NCBI GenBank assembly: GCA_001801995.1
Contig: MGZB01000055.1
Coordinates: 39,129 to 103,128, forward strand
Origin: Gammaproteobacteria bacterium RIFOXYD12_FULL_61_37
Lineage (GTDB): Bacteria; Pseudomonadota; Gammaproteobacteria; Chromatiales; Chromatiaceae
DNA: 64,000 nt
Direction of reading: 5' to 3'
Position 1 is the stretch's first letter, and the number at the start of each line of letters is the position of its first letter. The notes under the pieces were generated by a model. The model was not told where the DNA came from, made no database searches, and saw only the letters and a program-made list of their open reading frames with translations. This document shows positions 46,853 through 56,568 of this stretch, in pieces. Both the position numbers and the translations under genes were made by a program.

Positions 46853-49273
46853 CTAGGGCAAAGGCTCGGGCCTCGCGATGGCGAAGCCTTGGACGAAATC
46901 GACGCCGAGTTTTTCCAGTTCCTCCTTGATGGCCTCGCTTTCCACGAATTCGGCGATGGTCCGTTTACCCAGCACTTGGGCGATGTCGTTGATGGAACGC
47001 ACCATGGCCAGGTCGATGGGGTCGTTCAGCATGTCGCGGACGAAGGTGCCGTCGATCTTGAGGAAGTCCACCGCCAGGTTTTTCAGGTAGCCGAAGGAGG
47101 ACATGCCGCTGCCGAAATCGTCCAGGGCGAAGCGGCAGCCCAGGCCCTTGAGCTTGCCGATGAAGCGGACCGCCACTTCCAGGTTGGAGACGGCGGCGGT
47201 CTCGGTGATTTCGAAACAGATCTTCTCCGGGGGGATGGCGAACTCTTCCAGGATGCGGGTCACGCAGTCGCCGAAGTTATCTTCGCTGAGGGTATGCCCG
47301 GACAGGTTGATGGTGGCGAAGTCGAGCCGCTGAAGTTCGCCGGGATGGGCGGCGAGCCAGGCACAGGCATTGCGCACCACCCAGCGGTCGATGGCGGGCA
47401 TCAGTCCGTAGCGTTCGGCCGGGGCCAGGAAAGCCCCCGGCGCCAGCAGGACGCGGTCCCAGAGGCGGATCAGGAATTCGAAGCGCAACGGCCTGTCGGG
47501 CATCTCTTCCTTCAGGGCGACGATGGACTGGCGGTAAAGCTGGAAGCGGTTTTCTTCCAGGCCGCTCTTGATCCGTTCGACCCAGTCCATCTCCTCGCGC
47601 CGCCGGGCCAGTTCCAGGTCGTTGGGCGAGTAGATCTGGATGCGGTTGCGGCCCTGTTCCTTGGCGGTGTAGCAGGCCGCGTCGGCGGCGCTCATGATCT
47701 CGGTGTAGGTCTCGCCGCCGTGGATGGGGACGACGCCGATGCTGATGCCGACGGTATAGCGCCGTTCGTCCCAGAAGAATTGGAAGGATTCGACCGCCTT
47801 CAATATGGCCTCGGCGACCCGTTGCGCCGCCTTCAGCGAACAGTATTCCAGCAAGACGCCGAATTCGTCGCCCCCCAGCCGGGCCAGGGTGTCGCTGATG
47901 CGTACCTCGTTTTTCAGCATCTGGCTCAACTGCCGCAGCAGTTCGTCCCCGGCGACATGGCCCGAGGTGTCGTTGACCACCTTGAACTGATCCAGGTCCA
48001 TGTAGAGCAGGCAGTGCTCGCCCTGGGCCTCCGCCAGCACCCGCTGCATGCGGCGTTCGAACTCTCGCCGGTTGAACAGGTCGGTCAGGGCGTCGTGGCT
48101 GGCCTGGTGGCTGAGCTTCCTTTCCATCTCCTGGGCCGAGGTCAGGTCCCGCAGGAAGGCGGTGTAGATGGTTTCATGCCCCAGTCCATCCTGGGTGATG
48201 ATGAGTTCCACCGGGAAGCAGCGGCCGTCGGCATGCTGCGCCGATACCTCGAAACGCCGGTTCAGGGCGCTCAGGGCGCCTCCCTGTTGCAGCCGGATCA
48301 TGCCTTCCAGGTGCCGCTCCCGCTTGTCCTCCGGAATCAACAGCCCGGCCAGATTGCGCCCTAGCATCTCCGTCCGCCGGTAGCCGAAGGTCTTTTCCGC
48401 CGCCGGGTTGAACTCCTGGATGCGTCCGGCGCTGTCGATGGAGATGATGCAGTCGAGGGCGGCGTCGAGGATGGATGCCTTGCGCGCCTCGCTCTGGCTG
48501 AGCCGGTCGACGATCTGACGCTGGGCCTCCTGCTGCTTCGCCATCTGCCAGTAGCGGATGTTGATCCCGAGGACGCCCAGCAGCCAGAGGCTGGCAAAGA
48601 TGGCGAGCACCCGGTGGATGTTTCCTTCCTGGATCGCCAGGTATCCCGCCATGGGCAAGGCCACGCCGACGGCGCCGCCGATGCCGCCGAGCGTCCAGCC
48701 CTGATGCCCGTGACAGAGCAGGCAGCCCGGCTCGACCTTCAGCGGGCGCATCAGGCGGAGATGGGGTTTGCCGGCGATGCCGCTGAACTCGAACACCTCC
48801 TCCGCGCCCTGATGGAAACGGGCCAGGGCCTTACGCTCCCAGTCGTCGGGGGCATTTTCCGGCCGCAAGGGATCAGTATTGGTGATGCGTCCGGCGACCC
48901 CGTAGAGGTTGCCGAAATGCTCGTCCATCTGGCGCACCATGGTGGCCGGATTGATCAGGGTCAGCCGATTGCCGGAAGGGGTGGTCAGATCCCGCTCGGG
49001 GATGTGCGCCATGTATTTGTCGGGCTGATGCATGGCCGAGACCGGCACGTAGATGCGCCCGTGGCTGGTGGCCCAGAGGCGGAAGGCGCTGTCCTTGAAG
49101 AAATGGGCGCGCGCCTCGGCGGTCGCCAGCGCCAGGGTGTTGTCGCGGATCTTGGCGCTTTCCCAAAACCCCAGCGCCAGAAAACCCAGGGACCAGATCA
49201 GCCCAAGGAGCAGCGCGGAGCGCCTGAGACTGTTTTTCTCGACCTCGCCAAAACCTTCGCTTGTCAGGCCCAT
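46853..49273 (-). CDS. heme-type sensor diguanylate cyclase/phosphodiesterase (806 aa)
   Basis: N-terminal membrane helix, then a periplasmic Tll0287-like (DUF3365) sensor with CLLCHG near residue 182, a c-type heme site, likely redox or ligand sensing. Second membrane helix, PAS domain (ASILDAALDCIISID), GGDEF (RLGGDEFGV, I-site RISD five residues before), and EAL with catalytic LDDFGSG and DFLKIDG; the EAL motif itself reads EFL but keeps Glu. Both output domains look intact, so net effect on c-di-GMP is undecided. Confidence 0.85.
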   Translation of the reverse strand: MGLTSEGFGEVEKNSLRRSALLLGLIWSLGFLALGFWESAKIRDNTLALATAEARAHFFKDSAFRLWATSHGRIYVPVSAMHQPDKYMAHIPERDLTTPSGNRLTLINPATMVRQMDEHFGNLYGVAGRITNTDPLRPENAPDDWERKALARFHQGAEEVFEFSGIAGKPHLRLMRPLKVEPGCLLCHGHQGWTLGGIGGAVGVALPMAGYLAIQEGNIHRVLAIFASLWLLGVLGINIRYWQMAKQQEAQRQIVDRLSQSEARKASILDAALDCIISIDSAGRIQEFNPAAEKTFGYRRTEMLGRNLAGLLIPEDKRERHLEGMIRLQQGGALSALNRRFEVSAQHADGRCFPVELIITQDGLGHETIYTAFLRDLTSAQEMERKLSHQASHDALTDLFNRREFERRMQRVLAEAQGEHCLLYMDLDQFKVVNDTSGHVAGDELLRQLSQMLKNEVRISDTLARLGGDEFGVLLEYCSLKAAQRVAEAILKAVESFQFFWDERRYTVGISIGVVPIHGGETYTEIMSAADAACYTAKEQGRNRIQIYSPNDLELARRREEMDWVERIKSGLEENRFQLYRQSIVALKEEMPDRPLRFEFLIRLWDRVLLAPGAFLAPAERYGLMPAIDRWVVRNACAWLAAHPGELQRLDFATINLSGHTLSEDNFGDCVTRILEEFAIPPEKICFEITETAAVSNLEVAVRFIGKLKGLGCRFALDDFGSGMSSFGYLKNLAVDFLKIDGTFVRDMLNDPIDLAMVRSINDIAQVLGKRTIAEFVESEAIKEELEKLGVDFVQGFAIARPEPLP

Positions 49274-49360
49274 TATCTCGATCGCGGGTGATAGGAATGA
49301 GGTAAAGGCTAGACCAGGACCTGCCTCCGGTCTACGGAACGGATCATTGACAGGGGGCTG

Positions 49361-51283
49361 TTAGGGCAAATCGAAATAATTGGGCGCCTTTCCCGGCTCG
49401 CTTCTGGGTTCGTTGAAAATAGGCATCCCGATGATTTCGGGCTCGGGGCCGAGCAGATTCGCGGTACTGGCGCTGGCGGACACCAGTTGCGCCCTTTTCC
49501 TTGCCTGGGCCTCCTTCGGCAATTCAGAAAGGGCAGGCTGAAACGGCCCGTCCAGGGCGGCCAGCAGTTGGGCGTCCCGTTTGTAGATGTCCTCCCGGAA
49601 TGAAACCTCGTTTTCCGCCGCTACTGCCGTGCTGTACTGGATGAGTATGGGCAGGGGGGTTTCCAGGTTGGTCTGGGTGGTATTGCCCGTGGCCAGGACC
49701 TTGTCGATCCTCGCCCGGTCCCATCCTTGCCGCGCCAGCAGGTGTTCGGCGAGGTAGAAGGGATCCCTCAGACGGATGCAGCCGTTGCTGGTGGTCCGCT
49801 CCTGTTTCGTGAAGAGATCGCGGTGGTTGGTGTCGTGCAGGAACACCGAAAACTTGTTGGGGAACATGAACTTCACCAGGCCCAGGGCATTGCCGTTGCC
49901 CGGCGGCTGGCGGACGGTGAAGGGCATTTTCGACAAGGATTCCCAGTCGATGGAGTAGGGGTTGATGGGATTCCCTTTATCGTCCAGGAGCTGATAGCCC
50001 TTTTTATCCAGATAAGAGGCATCCAGCTTCAGGCTCGGCAGTATGGTGCGGCGGTTGATGCCGGGGGGCACCGACCAGGTGGGGTTGAAAATGACGTGTT
50101 CGATCTGGTCCCGGAAAATGGGCGTCTTGGTCATCCTTTGGCCGACCTGCACCCGTTCCTGCCATTGGACCTCCTGTCCCTTCATCCAGAAGATGGCGAA
50201 ACCCGCCACATCCACGATCAGGTGTTCGTCCAGATCCTTGGCGAAATACCAGCGCTGACGTTCCATGTTGAGGCGCAGTTGATCGATGCGCTGCTCGACC
50301 GGCACGTTCAGCGCGGCGAAGGTGGCGGGACCTATGACCGCGTTCGCCTCCAGGTTATGGCGCTGCTGGAATTTTTTGACGCCCTGCACCAGGTCCTCGT
50401 CAAACCGGATCGACTCCGTGGCGGGAGCAGCATCCGTCGCGGCCGTCTCCTGGACGGGGGGAGGCAGATCCCCCGTTATGACCAAGCGGCGCCTGATCAG
50501 CGGGATACGGCTATCGCTGCCGCCCGGTTTGATGCTTTTCCCCGCCGGGACCGGGGACCAGCCACCGGCCTCCTTGATCTGCCGGTATTGGCCCAGGGCC
50601 ACCTTCAGCCATTTATAGCGATCATGCTGCGGCCTGGCCCCGTTGAAGGCCTCGTCGATCCGGCCCTGTTTTATCCAGGAGAGAAGCTGCGGGATACGGT
50701 CCTTGCCGTCGCGCGCCGGGGCATAGTTGCTGTCGGCATCCAGGCTGTCCGGATCAACCTTGCCGTATTGCAGATTGTCCAGGGCGCGCAGGCAGGCCTC
50801 GGTCAGCAGGATATCGGCCTTCGCCTGCTCCGCCGGGGACGGCGGGGTCTGGGCCGGGGCATCGAGATAGGGCGCGATCGCCCCGAAGCGGTATTCGTCC
50901 GGATTCAACCCCTCCTCCGTCAGGCCCTTCAGGGCATCGGAGAGGGACTGTATCGCCGCCGGATTCCACAGGGGCTGCTGGCCGTTCTCCTTGTACAGAC
51001 GAAGGATCAGCGGCTTGTAATAGAGGGTCATCTCGGCACCCAGCTTGCCGAACCGCTGGCCATCCTGGGGCAGAATCTGGTTGACCAGGGCCTGAAATGA
51101 GGGCGCCTCCACGGGAGGGGCAGCCTCCGCCTGGGGAGCTGGCACTGGGGACGGGGCCGTCTCAACGGGCACAACAGCCTCCGCAAGGGGGGCAGGCTCA
51201 GCGGGCGGTGGCTCCGCGAAGGCAGTGCTCGCAGAAAATAGAAGAAAAAGCAGCCTGTTAGCGAGCGAACAGTAATTCCACAT
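49361..51283 (-). CDS. murein L,D-transpeptidase, YcbB/LdtD-like
   Basis: Periplasmic enzyme making 3-3 cross-links in peptidoglycan. From ATG 51283: MWNYCSLANRLLFLLFSAST then AFA, a signal peptide, followed by a Pro/Ala-rich linker (~25-60). A peptidoglycan-binding-like domain near 290-340 (FQQRHNLEANAVIGPATFAA) precedes the YkuD domain with HDTNHRDLF and catalytic SNGCIRL. 640 aa. An upstream TTG (51313) is possible, but 51283 gives a clean signal peptide. Divergent from the ATP synthase gamma-like gene. Confidence 0.88.
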   Translation of the reverse strand: MWNYCSLANRLLFLLFSASTAFAEPPPAEPAPLAEAVVPVETAPSPVPAPQAEAAPPVEAPSFQALVNQILPQDGQRFGKLGAEMTLYYKPLILRLYKENGQQPLWNPAAIQSLSDALKGLTEEGLNPDEYRFGAIAPYLDAPAQTPPSPAEQAKADILLTEACLRALDNLQYGKVDPDSLDADSNYAPARDGKDRIPQLLSWIKQGRIDEAFNGARPQHDRYKWLKVALGQYRQIKEAGGWSPVPAGKSIKPGGSDSRIPLIRRRLVITGDLPPPVQETAATDAAPATESIRFDEDLVQGVKKFQQRHNLEANAVIGPATFAALNVPVEQRIDQLRLNMERQRWYFAKDLDEHLIVDVAGFAIFWMKGQEVQWQERVQVGQRMTKTPIFRDQIEHVIFNPTWSVPPGINRRTILPSLKLDASYLDKKGYQLLDDKGNPINPYSIDWESLSKMPFTVRQPPGNGNALGLVKFMFPNKFSVFLHDTNHRDLFTKQERTTSNGCIRLRDPFYLAEHLLARQGWDRARIDKVLATGNTTQTNLETPLPILIQYSTAVAAENEVSFREDIYKRDAQLLAALDGPFQPALSELPKEAQARKRAQLVSASASTANLLGPEPEIIGMPIFNEPRSEPGKAPNYFDLP

Positions 51284-51427
51284 CGGAAAATCCCAGATAT
51301 CGAGGCCAGTCAAAGAAGGTGCAAAAGGTTATCACCCAAATGCAAATTTGGTCGAATTGAAGCGGCGGCGAAACTTCCAGCTACAATCGGCACCCATGGC
51401 TACCTTCACCTTCATACGGACTGCATC

Positions 51428-52267
51428 ATGAGCCACCGCCAGGATCTGGAGCGCCACCGCCGGGGGCTGGAGGAGATACGGGAGATCATGAACTCCATGA
51501 AGACCCTGGCCTACATGGAAACCCGCAAGCTGGCCCAGTTCCTGGATGCCCAACATGCCTCTACCCGGAGCGTCCTGGAGGCGGCGGAGGACTTTCTCGC
51601 CTTCCATCCCGAGGCCCTGCCCGAATTCCAGACCGAGGCCGAGGTCTATCTCCTGATCGGCACCGAGCGCGGCTTTTGCGGCGACTTCAACCATGCCCTG
51701 CTGCTGCGGCTGGATGAATGTTTCGCGGGACAGGACCGGGCCAATCCCATCCTGGTCGCCCTGGGCCACAAGCTGCACCTGCTGCTGGAGGGGGATGCGC
51801 GGGTCGCGGCCTTCATCGACGGCGCGGGTGTAACGGAGGAGGTCGGCGCGGTGCTGGGCCGGTTGGTGGAGGAACTCGACGCCCTGCAAGGGCAACGGGG
51901 GTTGTTCTCCCTGAAGGTCATCCATCAGATCGACAACGGCGGCAGCGTCCGGGTCCAGGAGCTGCTGCCGCCCTTCCGCCACTGCCGGGACCTGGCGCCC
52001 CGCTTCCCCCACCCGCCCCTGTTTAATCTCTCCCCGGCGTTGTTTCTGAGCGGTCTCAGGGAACAATATCTCATCACCGTCCTGCACGAGATTCTCTACA
52101 GCTCCCTCATGGCCGAGAATCACCGCCGCCTGACCCACTTGGACGGCGCCATCCGCCACCTGGACCAGACCGCCGAGGAACTGAAACACCGCTGCAACGC
52201 CCTGCGCCAGGAGGAGATCATCGAGGAGATCGAGGTGATTTTGCTGAGCGCGGGGGAAACGGGGTAA
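51428..52267 (+). CDS. orphan F-type ATP synthase gamma-subunit-like protein (279 aa)
   Basis: Central-stalk gamma subunit features: N-terminal coiled coil with EIREIMNSMKTLAYMETRKL, the GFCGDFNH turn, and a C-terminal coiled coil ending ITVLHEILYSSLMAENHRRLTHLDGAIRHL, in parts. No other ATP synthase gene is in the window on either side; it is flanked by a transpeptidase and a helicase. Most like gamma of the N-ATPase (second F-type) operon, where it is the last gene, or a stand-alone relic. A TTGAAG-19-TACAAT promoter may precede it (51357-51388). Confidence 0.78.
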   Translation: MSHRQDLERHRRGLEEIREIMNSMKTLAYMETRKLAQFLDAQHASTRSVLEAAEDFLAFHPEALPEFQTEAEVYLLIGTERGFCGDFNHALLLRLDECFAGQDRANPILVALGHKLHLLLEGDARVAAFIDGAGVTEEVGAVLGRLVEELDALQGQRGLFSLKVIHQIDNGGSVRVQELLPPFRHCRDLAPRFPHPPLFNLSPALFLSGLREQYLITVLHEILYSSLMAENHRRLTHLDGAIRHLDQTAEELKHRCNALRQEEIIEEIEVILLSAGETG

Positions 52268-52306
52268 ATCGTCCGGTTTTTTCCAGACAGAACTGTTTGA
52301 AAAAGA

Positions 52307-52312
52307 TATAAT
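52307..52312 (+). promoter_or_regulatory. consensus -10 upstream of deaD
   Basis: TATAAT at 52307-52312, in AT-rich AAAAAGATATAATTC. No good -35 is seen. A ~95-nt leader before the deaD ATG would result, a length often seen for cold-shock helicase mRNA. Confidence 0.45.
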
Positions 52313-52411
52313 TCATGGCCTCGACTCAGTCGCCCCATTGGCCGAATCTTTTGTATCAACCCTCACAGAGCCCCCCTTTCCGGCCCTGTTTTTCCGCAAG
52401 GAACCCTTTCG

Positions 52412-54169
52412 ATGCCCGCTTCCAACACCCCGTCGCCCGGTTTTCGTGACCTGGCGCTTATCGAGCCCGTGCTCAAGGCCCTCGACGACGTGGGGTATGA
52501 AACCCCTTCCCCCATCCAGGCCCAGACCATCCCCCACCTCCTGAGCGGCAGGGATCTGCTCGGGCAGGCCCAGACCGGCACCGGCAAGACCGCCGCCTTT
52601 GCCCTGCCCATCCTGTCGCGCATCGAACTGAGTCAGTCCGAACCCCAGGCCCTGGTGCTGGCCCCTACCCGCGAGCTGGCCATCCAGGTAGCCGAAGCCT
52701 TCCAGCGCTACGCCGCCCATCTGCGAGGTTTCCACGTACTGCCCATCTACGGCGGCCAGGACTACCGCGCCCAACTGCGCGGCCTTCAGCGCGGCGTCCA
52801 TGTCGTGGTGGGCACGCCGGGCCGGGTCATGGACCACATGCGGCGCGGCTCGCTCAAGCTGGACAACCTCAAGTGCCTGGTCCTGGACGAAGCCGACGAG
52901 ATGCTGCGCATGGGCTTCATCGACGACGTGGAATGGATTCTGGAGCAGACCCCGGCCACCCGCCAGACGGTGCTCTTCTCGGCCACCATGCCGGGCGCCA
53001 TCCGCCACATCGCCCAGACCTACCTGAGAAATCCGGAAGAAATCACCATCAAGGTGAAGACCACCACCGCCGATACCATCCGCCAGCGCTACTGGCTGGT
53101 GAGTGGACTGCATAAGCTGGATGCCCTGACCCGCATCCTGGAGGCGGAGACCTTCGACGGCATCATCGTCTTCGTCCGTACCAAGACCGCCACCATCGAA
53201 CTGGCGGACAAGCTTCAGGCGCGCGGTTACGCCGCCACTCCCCTCAACGGCGACATCGCCCAGAAGGATCGCGAACGGACCATCGATCGCCTGAAAAAGG
53301 GCGAACTCGACATCCTGGTGGCCACCGATGTGGCAGCACGCGGCCTGGACGTGGAACGCATCAGCCACGTCATCAACTACGACATCCCCAACGACACCGA
53401 GGCCTATGTCCACCGCGTCGGCCGCACCGGCCGCGCCGGCCGCGCCGGTGACGCCATCCTCTTCGTCGCCCCCCGCGAGCGGCGTCTGCTCAACGCCATC
53501 GAAAAGGCCACTCGCAAGAAGATCGAGCTGATGGAACTCCCCTCGACGGAGATCATCAACGACAAGCGCGTCTCCTCTTTCAAGGACCGCATCAGCGACA
53601 CCCTGGCCACGGAAGAGCTGGGCTTCTTCTATCAACTGCTGGAGCAATACCAGCAGGAACACAACGTACCCGCCCTGGAAATCGCCGCCGCCCTGGCCAA
53701 GCTCGTGCAGGGCGACCAACCGCTGTTGCTGCCCAACAAACCGGAACGGCGCGAATCCTTCGCGGACGATGACCGGGGAGACCAGAGGGACAGGCCAAGG
53801 GAACGCAAATCCCGCAAGGGCGAAGGGCTATCTGCCGGTGAGTCGGAACGCTTCCGCATCGAGGTCGGCCACCTCCACGGCGTAAAACCCGGCAACATCG
53901 TCGGCGCCATCGCCAACGAGGCCGGAATCGACAGCCAATTCATCGGCCACATCAAGATCCTCGACGACTACAGTCTGATCGACCTGCCCAAGGGCATGCC
54001 CAACGACATCTTCCACGACCTCAAAAACACCCGCGTCTGCGGCCACAAACTGCTCATCACGCGGTTCGAGGAATCCAAGTCCCCTTCCTGGAAGGGCGCG
54101 GGCAAGGACAAGATCAAAGACAAACCCAAGAAAAAGCCCCGCGCCAAGCCCGAGGGCACGTCGGAATGA
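52412..54169 (+). CDS. deaD: DEAD-box RNA helicase DeaD/CsdA-type
   Basis: ATP-dependent RNA helicase for ribosome assembly and mRNA turnover, mostly in the cold. Q motif (LALIEPVLKALDDVGYETPS), AQTGTGKTAAF, LDEADEML, SAT, and HRVGRTGRAGR are present. C-terminal RNA-binding tail with DbpA-like domain (VEVGHLHGVKPGNIVGAIAN) and Lys-rich end (KDKIKDKPKKKPRAK). 585 aa. ATG 52412 with GGAA nearby. Confidence 0.92.
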   Translation: MPASNTPSPGFRDLALIEPVLKALDDVGYETPSPIQAQTIPHLLSGRDLLGQAQTGTGKTAAFALPILSRIELSQSEPQALVLAPTRELAIQVAEAFQRYAAHLRGFHVLPIYGGQDYRAQLRGLQRGVHVVVGTPGRVMDHMRRGSLKLDNLKCLVLDEADEMLRMGFIDDVEWILEQTPATRQTVLFSATMPGAIRHIAQTYLRNPEEITIKVKTTTADTIRQRYWLVSGLHKLDALTRILEAETFDGIIVFVRTKTATIELADKLQARGYAATPLNGDIAQKDRERTIDRLKKGELDILVATDVAARGLDVERISHVINYDIPNDTEAYVHRVGRTGRAGRAGDAILFVAPRERRLLNAIEKATRKKIELMELPSTEIINDKRVSSFKDRISDTLATEELGFFYQLLEQYQQEHNVPALEIAAALAKLVQGDQPLLLPNKPERRESFADDDRGDQRDRPRERKSRKGEGLSAGESERFRIEVGHLHGVKPGNIVGAIANEAGIDSQFIGHIKILDDYSLIDLPKGMPNDIFHDLKNTRVCGHKLLITRFEESKSPSWKGAGKDKIKDKPKKKPRAKPEGTSE

Positions 54170-54321
54170 GGGATTGATATAAACCCATTGCGCCAGACGC
54201 ACTGAAGGGCGAAGCGCATCGATCAAGGGACGGATGATCGATGCGCTTACAGGTTCACTGCAACTTACGGACTGCGGACTTTCGAAACCTTCAGCGGTCG
54301 ATCACCTGGAGCCCGAGAGAG

Positions 54322-56568
54322 ATGGCCCGACTGACAGAACAGGAACAACAGGAAGTCATCCGCTACCTGGAAGCGGGCAAGCCGCTGCCGGACAAATACC
54401 GTTTTCTGCTCTTCGAGGACAAGCGCGAGATCGAACTGATCTGGAACGGCAAGACCGGCGAGGTCTGCAATGTCGTGCTCCCCTTTCAGGTCATCGAACA
54501 GGTGGACGAGCCCCGCGCCGAAAAGCCCGCCGCGCTGCAATTCGATCTCTTCGACACCGACGCCCGTGGCCGCCAGCTCAAGGGCTGGACCAACAAGCTC
54601 ATCTGGGGCGACAACAAACTCATCCTCTCGTCGCTCAAAAACGGCCCGCTGCGCGGCGAGATCGAAAGGCAGGGCGGCCTCAAGCTCATCTACATCGACC
54701 CGCCCTTCGACGTGGGCGCCGACTTCTCCATGGACATCGAGATCGGCGGCGACACCTTCACCAAAAGACCCAACATCCTCGAAGAGATTGCCTACCGCGA
54801 CACCTGGGGCAAGGGCGCGGATTCCTTCATCGCCATGATCTACGAACGGCTGGTGCTGATGCGGGATCTGCTGGCGGAGGATGGGAGTATTTATGTGCAT
54901 ATGGGGCCAAATGTCGCACATACAGTTGAGGCTGCTGTGCGTGAAGTGTTTGGCAACACGGGCGCTGGTGCCGCAGTTACCTGGAAGCGCGTCACTGCAC
55001 ATAGTGACAGTCAGCGTTGGGGCATTACGCACGATGTAATTATCTGGAGAACAAAGGGCGAGAGCTTTGTTTGGAACCCCCAACATGAGCCTTACAGCAA
55101 TGAATACCTTTCTCGGTTCACACTAAAAACAACTGAGGGGCGCGCATATCAACTCGATAACATTACAAGTCCAAATCCGCGCCCGAACATGATGTATGAG
55201 TGGCGCGGATGCCCGCCACCGCCAATGGGCTGGCGCTATGAACTTGCAACAATGGAAAAACTATTTTCTGAAGGAAGAATTGAGTTACCAAAAAAGTTAG
55301 GGGGACGACCCCGGTTGCGGCGCTTTCTTGACGAGAGCAAAGGCGTACCTGTTGGCACAGTTTGGGCTGATATTTCGCCTATCAATTCCCAAGCAAAAGA
55401 AGATACAAGTTACGCTACCCAAAAACCCGAAGCCCTCCTCGAACGCATCATCAAAGCCTCTTCCAACGAAGGCGACCTGATCGCCGATTTCTTCTGCGGT
55501 TCAGGTACCACTGCGGCGGTGGCGGAAAAGCTCGGGCGCAAGTGGATTGCCACCGACCTGGGCAAATTCGCCATCCACACCACCCGCAAACGCCTCATCG
55601 GTGTGCAGCGCCAGTTGAAGGCAGAGGATAAGAACTACCGCGCCTTTGAAATCCTCAACCTCGGCAAGTACGAACGCCAGCACTACATCGGCGTCAACCC
55701 CAACCTGCGCGAGGCCGAGAAACAGCGGCAACTGGAGGAAAAAGAAGCTGCCTTCCTCGGCCTGATCCTGCGCGCCTACCGGGCCGAAAAGACATCGGGC
55801 TACGCCAGCTTCCACGGCAAAAAGACCGGGCGGCTGGTGGCGGTGGGGCCGGTAAATCTACCGGTGACCCGGCTCTTCGTCGAAGAGATCATCCTGGAGT
55901 GCCGCAAGAAGCACATCCCCAAGGTGGACATCCTCGGCTTCGAGTTCGAGATGGGCCTGTTCCCCAACCTGCTGGACGAGGCCAGGAACAAGGGCATCGA
56001 CATCGCGCCAAAATATATCCCCGCCGAGGTGTTCGATAAACGCGCGGTGGAAAAGAATCAGGTGGTGTTCCACGATGTCTCCTTCATCGAGGTAAGACCG
56101 CACATCAAAGGTAATAAACTGGCCGTGGAACTGACCGATTTCTCGGTGTTCTATTCCCAGGACTCCATCGCCGCTGCTGAATCCTCGCTCAAGGAAAAAC
56201 AGAGCAAGATCGTGGTGGAGAAAGGCCAAATCGTAAAAGTGAGCAAGGACAAGGACGGCATCACCACCCGCGAGGCCCTCACCAAACATTGGACCGACTG
56301 GATCGACTACTGGTCCGTGGATTTCGATTACGAGAGCAAACGCGAGATCATCCGGCAGCAAAACCCCGAAACCGGCGAATCCGAAGAGATCTGGACCGGC
56401 GATTATATTTTCGAAAACGAATGGCAATCCTTCCGCACCAAAAAAGACCGCAAGCTTGAACTGAAAAGCGTGGAACAAGAAGTCATGCCCGGACGGCGCA
56501 AGGTCGCGGTCAAGGTGGTGGATATTTTCGGCAATGACACCATGACGATTGTGGAGGTGAGCGTATGA
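54322..56568 (+). CDS. mod: Type III restriction-modification Mod subunit, adenine methyltransferase
   Basis: N6-adenine methyltransferase that also sets target specificity for Res. From ATG 54322 MARLTEQEQQEVIRYLEAGK opens. Catalytic DPPF in YIDPPFDVG, SAM motif DFFCGSGTTAAVAEKL near residue 390, so beta-class order. The middle (roughly 54885-55420) is visibly AT-richer than both ends and is the target-recognition region, pointing to specificity exchange. 748 aa. An upstream in-frame ATG (54241) exists, but the family N-terminus begins at MARLTE. Overlaps the AAA gene by 4 nt. Confidence 0.92.
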   Translation: MARLTEQEQQEVIRYLEAGKPLPDKYRFLLFEDKREIELIWNGKTGEVCNVVLPFQVIEQVDEPRAEKPAALQFDLFDTDARGRQLKGWTNKLIWGDNKLILSSLKNGPLRGEIERQGGLKLIYIDPPFDVGADFSMDIEIGGDTFTKRPNILEEIAYRDTWGKGADSFIAMIYERLVLMRDLLAEDGSIYVHMGPNVAHTVEAAVREVFGNTGAGAAVTWKRVTAHSDSQRWGITHDVIIWRTKGESFVWNPQHEPYSNEYLSRFTLKTTEGRAYQLDNITSPNPRPNMMYEWRGCPPPPMGWRYELATMEKLFSEGRIELPKKLGGRPRLRRFLDESKGVPVGTVWADISPINSQAKEDTSYATQKPEALLERIIKASSNEGDLIADFFCGSGTTAAVAEKLGRKWIATDLGKFAIHTTRKRLIGVQRQLKAEDKNYRAFEILNLGKYERQHYIGVNPNLREAEKQRQLEEKEAAFLGLILRAYRAEKTSGYASFHGKKTGRLVAVGPVNLPVTRLFVEEIILECRKKHIPKVDILGFEFEMGLFPNLLDEARNKGIDIAPKYIPAEVFDKRAVEKNQVVFHDVSFIEVRPHIKGNKLAVELTDFSVFYSQDSIAAAESSLKEKQSKIVVEKGQIVKVSKDKDGITTREALTKHWTDWIDYWSVDFDYESKREIIRQQNPETGESEEIWTGDYIFENEWQSFRTKKDRKLELKSVEQEVMPGRRKVAVKVVDIFGNDTMTIVEVSV

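Noticed and set aside
48715-48732. A multiheme cytochrome in the GGDEF-EAL protein
   Set aside because: Only one CxxCH is present, within a sensor-domain context, so a single sensory heme is the better reading.
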